Below are positions 43,087 through 51,747 of a stretch of DNA of 53,599 bases, piece by piece (positions within the stretch are counted from its first letter, which is position 1; the number at the start of each line of letters is the position of its first letter). Source of the stretch: an uncultured Acidobacteriaceae bacterium (lineage in GTDB: Bacteria > Acidobacteriota > Terriglobia > Terriglobales > Acidobacteriaceae); assembly GCA_937879855.1 (NCBI GenBank), contig CALFMO010000049.1:1-53599 (forward strand), given 5' to 3'. Below the pieces are notes generated by a model that saw only the letters and a program-made list of their open reading frames with translations, ran no database searches and was not told the origin of the DNA. The position numbers were made by a program, and so were the translations under genes.

Positions 43087-45084
43087 TCAGCCTTTTATGG
43101 CGGAGCGGATTTTTGGGGTGCCCGAGACCGAAGCTTTCAATCCGGCGTCAGTTTCGATTAGTTCGTGAACTTTTCTGGTCATCTCCTCGTCGGTGTCGGG
43201 CGCCCTGCGGATCTCGACCGGATAGCGCACCAACAGTTCCAGTCCGGCGTCGGCGAACTGGATGCGCGCCTCCGGTTCTGGTTGTTCCACCTGAATATCG
43301 GCGTGGCGCTCGATCGAGGCGTGCTGGCGTTCGATCGCATCTTTGTATCGCGAGTAGACCGAGTTAACGACTGCCAAAAGTTTCTCCTCCACCACCTTAT
43401 GATTTCCATTTGGCGCGATCATCACCACGACTTCGTGCCAGGCATATTCGGTGCCGGGGATCTGCTTGAAGAGCGGTGTGCTGGTTTGGAAGAGAACTGC
43501 GTTGGAGAAGACCACGATGCGTCCCGTGGGATAGAAATCGAGCCCCGTGCCAGCCAGTTCCATCAGGTAAAACCTCACCAGCCCAATATCGACGACGTCG
43601 CCGGTGATGCCCGCGACGCTGATGCGGTCGCCCACCCTGATGCCGTAGCGCCCAATGATGAAAAAATACGCGGCTACAGAAAGAAGGACGGCCTGCAATC
43701 CAACGGCGATGCCAGCGGTGATGAATCCGGCGAATGTTGCCAGAGAACTGAACTCGCTGACGAAGCCCAGGATCAATACGACGACGATCAGGAAACCGAT
43801 CACCACGCGGCGCATCACCAGAAACTGCCGGCGGCGGCGCGGGTCGCGCACGTAGCGGAATGTGATACGGCGCCAGATTTGCGAGAGAACCAGGATCACC
43901 ACGAGGGCCAGGAGAATTGCGCCCACCCGGAGGAGTACGGAGCTCAGTATGTGCCTGGACTCCTGGGAGATCGAACTCCGCCACTCATAGAAGTTTGTTT
44001 TGCTGTCTTCAAGGACGATGAGTTCCTGGCTGAGCGGAAGAGTCGCACTGGAGAGCTGCTTAAAGCGCTCGGTGAGTTCACGGAATTCCTGTTTTTCCGC
44101 CTGAAGCTGCTGCGGATCGGTGGCCGGAGGTTGGCCGGCGAGTTTCTGGCTTTCCTGGATGGTTGCTCGCAAGGCATCTCGCAACGGGGTACGCAAATGG
44201 TCCGCCACGTCGCGGGTATAGTCGGTCTCTTTAATGACGCTATCGATCTGGCGCACGGTGCTCAGGTAGCCGTATAACGTCAGTGCTTCGCTGATCAAAC
44301 CGCCGGAGTTGGCCAATGAAGGCTTTGCCGGCGTGGGGGTCGTGGTCGTTTTCTGGGGAGTGGGATTCGGACCGAGAACGTCAGGAATCGAACGGGCCAA
44401 CTGACTGATGCCGCCCTCGAGTCCACCGGAGATCTCGCCGTTGGTTTCAACAAACGCCGACATTTTTTGAACGGCGTCGAGGAGAGCCTTCTGCAGATCC
44501 AGTTGGCCTTGAAGTGCATCTCGCTGGGAAATCAAAACCTCTTTACGGCGGGACGGGGCTTTCGAGATTTGAGCATTCAGGCTTTCGATCTGCGATTGCA
44601 AGTCGCCGATTTGAGAAGACGTCTTTGCCTGCAACTTGGCCAGATTCTGTTGTTGGGTGGTCTGAGCGGACGGCTGGTTTCCCCCATTGGTTTTCTGTTG
44701 CGATGCGACTAGTAAGGCCTCGGCCCTTGCCGAATCGAATGCCAGACGGACAGCCTGGGACCCGAGACTCTTGGCATTATCTTGATAAATGGCATCACTA
44801 GGCAGCCCGACAGGCTGGATGCCAGTGGTGGAGTGGCGATACCAGCTGATGAGCTGATTAAGGTGGTTCAGCACTGCGGATCCATCGATTTGAATCGGCG
44901 GCAAGACGCTGGAGCTCGGCGTCGGTTGCGAAGGCGGTACGGGGGCGGATTTTGGCAGTTGAGGCGACTTTGAATTCTGCGCCCACAAAAATGCTCCGAC
45001 CAGCAGGAGTAGTGCGACGCGCCCTGTGACTCGCCTCCCCAAACGGCGCAGGTTCGCTATCGAATGCTTGGTGATTTCTTGCAT
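43087..45084 (-). CDS. MscS-family mechanosensitive channel with large N-terminal domain
   Basis: A 665-residue protein. A signal-like helix (VALLLLVGAFLWAQ) is followed by a Pro/Ser-rich segment and a long Gln/Lys/Glu coiled-coil region (about 100-350) expected in the periplasm. Three membrane helices follow (LLRVGAILLALVVILVLSQIW, VVIGFLIVVVLILGF, and the pore helix around AGFITAGIAVGLQAVLLSVAAYFF). The MscS beta domain is then IGRYGIRVGDRISVAGITGDV with DIGLVRFYLMEL. A cytoplasmic alpha/beta vestibule ends the protein. It probably relieves osmotic stress, the long N-terminus placing it near MscK/MscM-like channels in design. Monocistronic. Confidence 0.88.
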   Translation of the reverse strand: MQEITKHSIANLRRLGRRVTGRVALLLLVGAFLWAQNSKSPQLPKSAPVPPSQPTPSSSVLPPIQIDGSAVLNHLNQLISWYRHSTTGIQPVGLPSDAIYQDNAKSLGSQAVRLAFDSARAEALLVASQQKTNGGNQPSAQTTQQQNLAKLQAKTSSQIGDLQSQIESLNAQISKAPSRRKEVLISQRDALQGQLDLQKALLDAVQKMSAFVETNGEISGGLEGGISQLARSIPDVLGPNPTPQKTTTTPTPAKPSLANSGGLISEALTLYGYLSTVRQIDSVIKETDYTRDVADHLRTPLRDALRATIQESQKLAGQPPATDPQQLQAEKQEFRELTERFKQLSSATLPLSQELIVLEDSKTNFYEWRSSISQESRHILSSVLLRVGAILLALVVILVLSQIWRRITFRYVRDPRRRRQFLVMRRVVIGFLIVVVLILGFVSEFSSLATFAGFITAGIAVGLQAVLLSVAAYFFIIGRYGIRVGDRISVAGITGDVVDIGLVRFYLMELAGTGLDFYPTGRIVVFSNAVLFQTSTPLFKQIPGTEYAWHEVVVMIAPNGNHKVVEEKLLAVVNSVYSRYKDAIERQHASIERHADIQVEQPEPEARIQFADAGLELLVRYPVEIRRAPDTDEEMTRKVHELIETDAGLKASVSGTPKIRSAIKG

Positions 45085-45257
45085 GGACTTGCTCGGCGAT
45101 GCTCTTTCGTTCTTTAGTTTCCGCTCAAATGAAGATGCCCGATTTTACCGTAGTTGGCGAAGCGGCCGATCTTCGCCTAAGAGAGAGCTCTGAGCAGTGA
45201 TCCCCCGTTGATTGCCGCCGATGCACCCGGCATCGGCGGCAATCTGTGCGGATGACT

Positions 45258-46454
45258 TCAGGCTGCCGTCGCAGTCGCCCAGGGATCGAGGACAACCTTG
45301 GTACAGCGGTCTTGTTTGTCGCGGAAAGTTTTGTACATCTGGGGCGCTGAATCGATCGGCATCCGGTGACTGATGACAAAACTTGGATCGATCTCACCTT
45401 TCTCGATGCGCTGCAGCAGAGGTTGCATGAAGTTCATCATGTGAGTCTGTCCGGTCTTCATGGTCAGGCCTTTATTCATGAAAGCCCCCATCGGAATGGT
45501 ATCGGCGAAGCCGGAATATACTCCCGGAACGGAAACCGTCCCACCTTTGCGGCACGCCTGAATGCACTGGCGCAGCACAATGGGGCGGTCGGTCTCGAGC
45601 TTGAATGCCTGCTTCACCCGGTCGAGCGCATACATCGGATTGTCGCCATGCGCTTCCATGCCGACCGCATCCATGCAGGAGTCCGGTCCGACGTTGGCGG
45701 TCATGTCTTTCAAAGTCTGCACAACATCGTCAACCTCCTCGTAGTTAATGGTTTCCGCGCCGCCTTGCTCCGCCATCTCGAGGCGATAGGAGAACCGGTC
45801 GATGGCGATCACGCGCTCCGCCCCCAACATGAACGCGCTTCGAATTGCGAACTGACCAACCGGGCCGCAGCCCCAGATGGCCACGGTGTCTCCGCGCTTA
45901 ATATCGCAGTTCACCGCCCCGAAATATCCAGTGGGGAAAATGTCGGACAAGAAAACAACTTTGTCATCTGGAATTCCCTGCGGAATCTTCAATGGCCCAA
46001 CATCAGCAAAAGGAACGCGAGCATATTGGGCCTGGCCGCCGGCATATCCTCCCATCATGTGGGTGTAGCCAAAAAGACCCGAAGGAGAGTAGCCCATCAT
46101 TTTCTCGGCGATCCAATAATTGGGGTTGGAATTTTCGCAACACGACCAGAGTTTCTGTTGGCAGAAGAAGCAGCGACCGCAGGCGATGGTGAATGGAACC
46201 ACCACGCGGTCACCGACCTTCAGCTTCTCGGGTTGCACTGCGCTTCCGGTTTCAACCACTTCTCCCATGAACTCATGACCCATGATGTCGCCTTGTTCCA
46301 TGGTGGGTATCAGTCCGTTATAAAGATGCAAATCCGAACCACAAATGCAGGTACTGGTAATGCGCACAATTGCATCACGCGGATTTAAGATTTTGGGATC
46401 AGGAACGTTTTCCACGCTCATCTTATTCGTGCCCATCCAACAAACTGCTTTCAT
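45258..46454 (-). CDS. Zinc-dependent alcohol dehydrogenase (formaldehyde/threonine DH-like)
   Basis: A 398-residue medium-chain dehydrogenase close to the glutathione-independent formaldehyde dehydrogenase group. Catalytic zinc: Cys in CICGSDLHLYNG and His-Glu in GHEFMGEV. The structural-zinc cysteines lie in CGRCFFCQQKLWSCC. The nucleotide site is IWGCGPVGQFAIRSAF with ERVIAIDR after it, whose Asp suggests NAD+. The substrate may be formaldehyde, another aldehyde or an alcohol. The start has GGAGGA upstream and overlaps the stop of the SRPBCC gene by 4 bp (ATGA). Last gene of the SDR-SRPBCC-ADH operon. Confidence 0.9.
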   Translation of the reverse strand: MKAVCWMGTNKMSVENVPDPKILNPRDAIVRITSTCICGSDLHLYNGLIPTMEQGDIMGHEFMGEVVETGSAVQPEKLKVGDRVVVPFTIACGRCFFCQQKLWSCCENSNPNYWIAEKMMGYSPSGLFGYTHMMGGYAGGQAQYARVPFADVGPLKIPQGIPDDKVVFLSDIFPTGYFGAVNCDIKRGDTVAIWGCGPVGQFAIRSAFMLGAERVIAIDRFSYRLEMAEQGGAETINYEEVDDVVQTLKDMTANVGPDSCMDAVGMEAHGDNPMYALDRVKQAFKLETDRPIVLRQCIQACRKGGTVSVPGVYSGFADTIPMGAFMNKGLTMKTGQTHMMNFMQPLLQRIEKGEIDPSFVISHRMPIDSAPQMYKTFRDKQDRCTKVVLDPWATATAA

Positions 46455-47221
46455 GCTGTCCTCCGTTGTTGTTTCAGAATTTCACTCATTGGAGCGCTGC
46501 GTGCCAGCGGCCGATCAGGATCGGCAAGCTTCAGCGCGGCTGCCTTTAAGGAGCGAGGGCCGTGGGGCTGGCCTTCAGTGGTGGCGATTTCGCCGGCTTC
46601 AATAAGAGCTTTGAAGCGACGGAGATCTTGCTGCATCACGAAATTTGGAACTTTGCCGAACAACTTGGCCACGGCGTATCCAAGCTTTCCCGCAGGGTGG
46701 TCGAAGTGCGTGATCGCGGTGAGAATTGTGCCGCGTCCGCTGGGAGCTTTCTCGAAGCGTACCGAACCCGCCGCGGTAAGCTCGGAACCGGGCAAGGAAC
46801 GCCAGGAAATAAACTCGTTTTCGCGTTCGTCCACGATTTCCGCATCCCATTGGATGGGAATGCCTACGGGACCAAGAGCGACCCATCGATATTGCCGCTC
46901 CCCGATTTTGGTCACGGATTCGAGGTGAAACATGAACTTCGGCAAGTCTTCGAAGTTGCGATACCGCTGGTACGCTTCTTGCGGAGAACAGTTGAGCAAC
47001 ACGCTGCCGCGAGCCAGGAATTGATCGGATTCCGATGTATTTGCGCGCCAGCCAGCGTAGGCGAGTGCGCCCCCGGCAGCGGCAAGTGCAAGACCGGATT
47101 TTGATCGCCGGCTCAGGCCGAACGCGGCCATTGCAGCGCCCGCAATCCAGGGTGCGGATTGACGCCACGCCCGGTTTGATACGACTGATGAAAGATTAGT
47201 GTTCGAGTTGTTTTCATTCAT
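46451..47221 (-). CDS. SRPBCC (START-like) protein with N-terminal hydrophobic helix
   Basis: A 256-residue protein. The N-terminal part carries a hydrophobic hairpin (PWIAGAAMAAFGLS, then LALAAAGGALAYAGW). A cyclase/dehydrase-type SRPBCC domain follows: LNCSPQEAYQRYRNFEDLPKF opens it, the central strands are RYRWVALGPVGIPIQWDAEI, and FVMQQDLRRFKALIEAGE closes it. Such domains bind hydrophobic ligands. The C-terminal 50 residues are basic and unstructured. The start at 47221 follows TTGGAGAATTCC. It lies 38 bp after the SDR gene and overlaps the ADH gene, so the three are one operon, perhaps acting on one lipid-like substrate. Confidence 0.85.
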   Translation of the reverse strand: MNENNSNTNLSSVVSNRAWRQSAPWIAGAAMAAFGLSRRSKSGLALAAAGGALAYAGWRANTSESDQFLARGSVLLNCSPQEAYQRYRNFEDLPKFMFHLESVTKIGERQYRWVALGPVGIPIQWDAEIVDERENEFISWRSLPGSELTAAGSVRFEKAPSGRGTILTAITHFDHPAGKLGYAVAKLFGKVPNFVMQQDLRRFKALIEAGEIATTEGQPHGPRSLKAAALKLADPDRPLARSAPMSEILKQQRRTA

Positions 47222-47259
47222 GTGGAATTCTCCAAAACTGGTTGTGCAGATCGGTGGAA

Positions 47260-48285
47260 CTACGGGATCTGGTTGTTTTGTTCGGCCGCACGCTCGTTCA
47301 ATGCCGTGAGCCATGAGGGGGATACTTCCGAAAAACTTTGTTTGCCGGTCTTCGGCTCCGTGCCCGCGCCATTCGCGGAAGGCAGAAGCTGGTTGACCAA
47401 GCCCAATAAATTCGCGGTCGCTCCGGGGAATAGTCCGTGCGCTTTGACGGCAAACTTTGCCGGCAACGATAAAACGACTTCCGCACTGCCGCGGACGCAG
47501 GCATCTACCACTTGGCGGGAGGCGCGAACGGCGTTCATCGAAAGCACAGGAAGCGCATCGCTAATGCTGAACCAGGCATACTCTGCTTTGTTATTGCCCT
47601 TGAAAAATGCATTGCGCGGACTGCCAGTGCGCATGAGTCCAGGGCACACGGTTGTGACGTACACGTTATCTTTTAGGGCTTCGCTGCGAAGACCTTCGGA
47701 AAAACCGGTTAGAGCGAATTTGCCGACGCAGTAGGGCAAGAGATGCGGGACGCTGACTTTTCCGCCGATGGAAGAGATGTTCACAATTCGGCCTTGTTTG
47801 CGTCGCTGCATTTCGGGCAAGACAGCGATGGTGGCGAAATAGGGTCCCCAAAAATGGGTATTGAGGGAGTTGCGATAGTCGTCGATGGTCATCGCCTCCA
47901 TCGGGCCGACGCAGATGGTGCCAGCATTGTTGACCAGAACGTCGACTGCGCCAAACTTTCGCCGAATCTGGTCAACCGCCAATTCCGCTTCCTCTCGCAT
48001 GCTGATGTCAGTTTCCAGCGGAAGAACTTCGGCGCCACTTCGACGCAGGTCATCCGTGGCCCGGTCCAGGGCGTCTTGATCTCTGCCGGAGATAGCAACC
48101 TTCGTACCCCGCGCGGCAAACTCATGCGCCAGCAACAGACCTAATCCTCGCGATCCACCGCTGACAAACACGGTTTTACCCGCTAATTCGTAGCGACGGG
48201 TGCGAAATACTCGAAATGCAGCGAGCCCGACCAAAGTGCCGATGCCGAGAAGAGTTTGCCCCCGAGGCGGTTTGGACATGACCAT
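47260..48285 (-). CDS. SDR-family oxidoreductase, membrane-anchored
   Basis: A 341-residue classical short-chain dehydrogenase. A short hydrophobic N-terminus (LLGIGTLVGLAAFRVF) suggests membrane association. The cofactor loop is FVSGGSRGLGLLLA, NNAG is in LVNNAGTICVG, Ser sits in IVNISSIGGKVS, and the catalytic YxxxK is YCVGKFA. An extended C-terminus of about 80 residues is not typical of the minimal fold. The start at 48285 follows AAGGAAGCC; another ATG two codons later is possible. First gene of the SDR-SRPBCC-ADH operon. Substrate not evident; many relatives act on lipid ketones. Confidence 0.88.
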   Translation of the reverse strand: MVMSKPPRGQTLLGIGTLVGLAAFRVFRTRRYELAGKTVFVSGGSRGLGLLLAHEFAARGTKVAISGRDQDALDRATDDLRRSGAEVLPLETDISMREEAELAVDQIRRKFGAVDVLVNNAGTICVGPMEAMTIDDYRNSLNTHFWGPYFATIAVLPEMQRRKQGRIVNISSIGGKVSVPHLLPYCVGKFALTGFSEGLRSEALKDNVYVTTVCPGLMRTGSPRNAFFKGNNKAEYAWFSISDALPVLSMNAVRASRQVVDACVRGSAEVVLSLPAKFAVKAHGLFPGATANLLGLVNQLLPSANGAGTEPKTGKQSFSEVSPSWLTALNERAAEQNNQIP

Positions 48286-48557
48286 GGCTTCCTTACGTGC
48301 GGTTCTGGGCTCTACGCCTGGCAGGAGGGGCGCATGCATCCAACAAGATTAAATAAATGGATAAGCCCCAAGAGCAGCCGGAACAATCGAGAGACTCACG
48401 TAGCGTTGCGAAAATAATCCCTTAATTGCGGAACCACGGGCTGCCAACACCGGAAACTGTCGCTGCATCCTAATGTTGCGCAATCCGCGGATGGGCGAAC
48501 CTGCCCCCGCCTTGCGCACGATATTTTGTCTTCTCTTTGGGAGAGACTGGAGAGACT

Positions 48558-49079
48558 ATGAAGCTCACGCGCTTTTTAGCAGTTTGGGCAATCGGCCTCC
48601 TGGCGATCGCGACTCTCGCGCTCGCACAGGATGTGAGGACCGACTACGACCACCACGCCAATTTTTCGCAATACCACACCTACTATTGGGCGAAGGTCCA
48701 GACCACCGATCCACTGTGGCAGAGGCGTATTCAGGACGCCGTAGATCACCAATTGCAGGCCAAGGGATGGCAGCGTGTGGAAGATGGCGGCGATGTTGCG
48801 TTGACTGCCGTTGGCAGCGCTCGTAACCAGCAGGAATACCAGACGTTCTACGATGGCTTGGGAGGTTGGCGATGGGGCGGTTTCGGCGAAACTACCACCC
48901 AGGTTGAAACCTACCGTGTGGGCGCACTGGTGCTGGATTTCTACGATGCGCATAACAAGCAGTTGATCTGGCGAGGAGTAGCGCAGGACACGCTTTCCGA
49001 CAAGCCGGAGAAGAACGAGAAGAAACTGGAAAAGTCCGTTGACAAAATGTTGGAGCACTTTCCCCCGCAGAAGGGTTAG
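48558..49079 (+). CDS. DUF4136 domain-containing exported protein
   Basis: A 173-residue protein with a signal peptide (MKLTRFLAVWAIGLLAIATL, cleavage near ALAQ). A DUF4136 domain follows: VRTDYDHHANFSQYHTYYW, the helix LWQRRIQDAVDHQLQAKGW, GDVALTAVGS, and the strand pair VGALVLDFYDAHNKQLIWRG, ending with a Lys-rich helix. These are small envelope proteins of unknown role. There is no lipobox Cys, so it is probably soluble in the periplasm. GGAGAG precedes the ATG at 48558; the ATG at 48537 gives a poorer signal. Confidence 0.87.
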   Translation: MKLTRFLAVWAIGLLAIATLALAQDVRTDYDHHANFSQYHTYYWAKVQTTDPLWQRRIQDAVDHQLQAKGWQRVEDGGDVALTAVGSARNQQEYQTFYDGLGGWRWGGFGETTTQVETYRVGALVLDFYDAHNKQLIWRGVAQDTLSDKPEKNEKKLEKSVDKMLEHFPPQKG

Positions 49080-49288
49080 CTCGCGAGCGGATGCAGAGCG
49101 AATCATTCGGCCCTGCATCCGCCCGGTAGTTCGCGTTTCCCACCGGTTGCATCCTCTTTCGTCCGAAATATTGACATGCAGCGGAACCATGGTTCCAGTA
49201 CGGCAGCGTACGCACCGCTGTTACTTGGCGGGTTTTAACGTTTGTGATAAACATCTCGTTGGCGGACGGATTTACGAACCGCGATTCG

Positions 49289-49546
49289 ATGAATACGATC
49301 CGTTGTCCCTATTGCATCGAAAACGGCGCATTCAAGCCCATGACGAAGCGGGGCTCCGGCGAATGGTGGGTCTGCGAGAAATGCGGGCATCTATCATTGC
49401 CATCCAAGCGATTGTTCGAATGCACGTGCCGCAGATGCACAGGCATGCCGCCGACCAGCCGTGCCCGTTCGCTCAGACAGACGGTTAGGATTCGGCTGCT
49501 ATTGCTATACCGGGGAGTCCGTTCCTTAGTGCAGCAGTGGCGCTAG
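49289..49546 (+). CDS. Small zinc-ribbon protein
   Basis: An 85-residue protein. Two or three CxxC pairs are visible: CPYC (6-9), CEKCG (29-33), then CTCRRC near 45-50, suitable for one or two zinc ions. RCPYCIENGAFKPM and WWVCEKCGHLSLPS resemble small acidobacterial proteins I have met, but no function is known. The C-terminal 30 residues are Arg/Leu-rich. The frame opens at 49244, but the ATG at 49289 fits the family start better. The 3' end overlaps the convergent gene by 4 bp. Confidence 0.6.
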   Translation: MNTIRCPYCIENGAFKPMTKRGSGEWWVCEKCGHLSLPSKRLFECTCRRCTGMPPTSRARSLRQTVRIRLLLLYRGVRSLVQQWR

Positions 49547-50211
49547 CGTTCTGAGCTGCACGATCTATTTTCCCAGCGTAGATATTCAAGTTCCTTATCT
49601 TGAGCGCAGCACCGCAGGAGAATGCTGCCCCGGCTCATATCGCCGAGACCGAGGAAGTTTCTGGGAAACAACAGCCGCTGGCCAAAAACCGCCTGTATCG
49701 GAGTGATATACTTCAACGTCGCCACGCTTCCCAACAGGATGATCTCGGTTTCGTCGCTCACCCTCGCTCGCAGACGAAGCAAATCGGAGTCCAACGGCCG
49801 CCGATAATCGGAATTCTTCTCGTCGATCGCAGTGGCGGAAATCCTGCGCAGGTCGTTCAAGGTGATCACCGTCTCGGGCAACATCAATCCAGCGCCCGTA
49901 ATGATTTGAACCCCGGCAATACCGCGAGGCGGATTCTGGAATCTTTGCGCGTAATCCAGTTTGCCGCGGAAATAGAGGCTGCTGATAAATGCATACACCT
50001 CACCGAGAGTTGCGCCCGAGTTGCGGAGGCGCAGTGCGAGATCTGAGTCCCATGTGGGATTGAGAAGGCGTTGCCCTTTAATTCCAGAAACGTTGGCAGG
50101 AGAAAGCAGAAAAATTCGAGTACGAACGGAGACAGGCCCTGCTACGGCGACGAGAACTGAGGAAGTATCAAGACGCAAAACCATAGGCTGAATCGCTCGC
50201 TCTACAGCCAT
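49543..50211 (-). CDS. Uncharacterised conserved protein
   Basis: About 222 residues from the ATG at 50211 (GAGG nearby); ATGs at 50241 and 50184 are alternatives. No signal peptide and no membrane helix. The pattern FLLSPANVSGIKGQRLLNP, LALRLRNSGATLGEVYAFISS and LYFRGKLDYAQRF reminds me of a conserved hypothetical family in which an SPAN motif is followed by an RGKL(A/D)Y motif, but I cannot name it. A second half (VSDETEIILLGSVATLKYI) holds alternating strands. It is divergent from the PHP gene. Function unknown. Confidence 0.72.
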   Translation of the reverse strand: MAVERAIQPMVLRLDTSSVLVAVAGPVSVRTRIFLLSPANVSGIKGQRLLNPTWDSDLALRLRNSGATLGEVYAFISSLYFRGKLDYAQRFQNPPRGIAGVQIITGAGLMLPETVITLNDLRRISATAIDEKNSDYRRPLDSDLLRLRARVSDETEIILLGSVATLKYITPIQAVFGQRLLFPRNFLGLGDMSRGSILLRCCAQDKELEYLRWENRSCSSER

Positions 50212-50312
50212 TTGCTTCAACCTCGTACGGCGACCTGGCATCGAAGAGAACGTCCGGTTTCAGGTGGCGTTGAAACCGTTATTTGCAAAGACAGCGATGA
50301 GGCAACAGTATC

Positions 50313-51425
50313 ATGGGGCGGTCCACGAAATCATCTGACAGGTCCCAGCGCGCAAAAAAATCCGCCGAGCGTTTCGCTTCGCTGACAAACGCGGACATTA
50401 GTGAATTGCTGGCTACGGAAGCGGAGAGAGCGTCCCAGCCGCTGCGGAAGGCATTTCGCCGGGCAGCGCGGAAAGCGTTCCTTTGGACTGACGAGGCCTC
50501 AAAGTTATATGAAGAGCGTCGCTCCCTGACTGAACTGCCGGGGATTGGACCTTACCTGGAAAAAATTGTCCGCCGATGGTTGGAGCATCCGCCGTTAGTT
50601 CCCGATCCTCCCGACATTCGCAGGAACTTTCTCACATGGACACAGGCCCATGCGATTCTGCAGAACGCGCCGTCATGGTCACAATCGGTTAAAGGAGATT
50701 TGCAAATGCATTCGGTGTGGAGCGACGGGTCCGGCTCAATTCAGGAGATGGCCGAGGCAGGCGAAGCACTTGGTTACGAATACATCGCGATTACCGATCA
50801 TGCGAAGGGACTGAAAATCGCAGGGGGCATTGACGAAGAGCAACTGGCGCGGCAGGCACTTGAGATCGAGCACGTGAACGATGCAATGGCGGCGGCAGGC
50901 CACAGGTTGCGGGTGCTTCATTCCCTGGAACTGAATCTGAGCCCGAGTGGTGCAGGAGATATGACGGATGAGTCGCTGGGCCGGCTGGACTTGGTGTTGG
51001 GTTGTTTTCATTCCGCGCTGCGGAAAAAAGAGGACCAAACCGAGCGCTACGTTGCCGCGCTGCGAAATCCAGCGATTCAGATCCTGGGGCACCCGCGGGG
51101 AAGAATTTACAACTTCCGGCTGGGGCTAACTGCGGACTGGCCCCGGGTATTTGCCGTTGCGGCAGAACTCGACAAGGCCGTCGAGATCGATTCTTATCCT
51201 GATCGGCAAGACTTGAGTCTCGATCTCATCCGGCTGGCCAAGAAAGCCGCATGCCGAATTTCGATTGGCACCGATTCCCACGGTCCTTCGCAACTTCGGT
51301 TTATTCGGTTTGGACTAGCCGCCGCGGCAAAGGCTGGGATTGATGGCAAACGAATCCTCAATTTCATGAGCCGCCAGGAGTTGATCAACTGGGCGACCAG
51401 CGTGCGCAACATGTCAGCCCAGTAG
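50313..51425 (+). CDS. PHP-domain protein resembling PolX without polymerase core
   Basis: A 370-residue protein. Residues 1-70 are helical and basic. A helix-hairpin-helix motif follows (LTELPGIGPYLEKIVRRWLE, 72-91). From about 127 comes a PHP phosphoesterase domain: GDLQMHSVWSDG (Asp129, His133), ITDHAKG (Asp162-His163), the Glu of HSLELNLS, CFHS (His233), GHPRGR and GTDSHGP near the end. This is the metal set seen in the C-terminal PHP of family X polymerases, which acts as a 3'-5' exonuclease or phosphatase. The nucleotidyl-transfer palm with its catalytic Asp pair is missing, so it is not a polymerase. Likely a DNA-repair nuclease, by inference. Confidence 0.82.
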   Translation: MGRSTKSSDRSQRAKKSAERFASLTNADISELLATEAERASQPLRKAFRRAARKAFLWTDEASKLYEERRSLTELPGIGPYLEKIVRRWLEHPPLVPDPPDIRRNFLTWTQAHAILQNAPSWSQSVKGDLQMHSVWSDGSGSIQEMAEAGEALGYEYIAITDHAKGLKIAGGIDEEQLARQALEIEHVNDAMAAAGHRLRVLHSLELNLSPSGAGDMTDESLGRLDLVLGCFHSALRKKEDQTERYVAALRNPAIQILGHPRGRIYNFRLGLTADWPRVFAVAAELDKAVEIDSYPDRQDLSLDLIRLAKKAACRISIGTDSHGPSQLRFIRFGLAAAAKAGIDGKRILNFMSRQELINWATSVRNMSAQ

Positions 51426-51747
51426 ACAAGGGCCCGAGGGTTAAGAGAAAAACTTGGGATGTCACACGAAAGGGCATCCAACGGAAACGGAGGGCCCTGC
51501 CCTTCTTGATACTTATGAAGTCAACACCTTCAGCAGTATATTCGTGGCAGTGCCGAGTTGCCGCTTGGGGCGGAACTCCATCGAGAATAATCCATCGGGT
51601 TTCACCTGTAGAGACGCGGAGATTGCCGGAGGCATCCTAACTAGGCCTCCTACGTCTGGAAGGGCCGATGGAAACGCAGGGCCCAAATCACTCAAGTAAG
51701 GAAGTGCCGGGTGGATGCTGGTTCTCTCGGGAAAGATGACATCACCT
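51426..51747. other. Intergenic region before the FecR-domain gene
   Basis: About 320 bp. Two short opposing frames overlap here (plus 51454-51699; minus 51513-51764). Neither shows a family signature or a ribosome site that I would trust. The minus-strand one contains LQVKPDGLFSMEFRPKRQLG, which looks protein-like but is not recognised. The rest probably serves as promoter for the FecR gene. Confidence 0.4.

Noticed and set aside
43065..43088. GC-rich hairpin after the MscS gene as a terminator
   Set aside because: Stem is short and bulged, and no T-run follows on the minus strand.
43165..44277. 370-codon plus-strand open frame inside the MscS gene
   Set aside because: Antisense to a well supported channel; composition rich in Asp/His/Arg without motif.
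45366..46388. 340-codon plus-strand open frame opposite the zinc ADH
   Set aside because: Mirror of conserved dehydrogenase codons; no independent signature.
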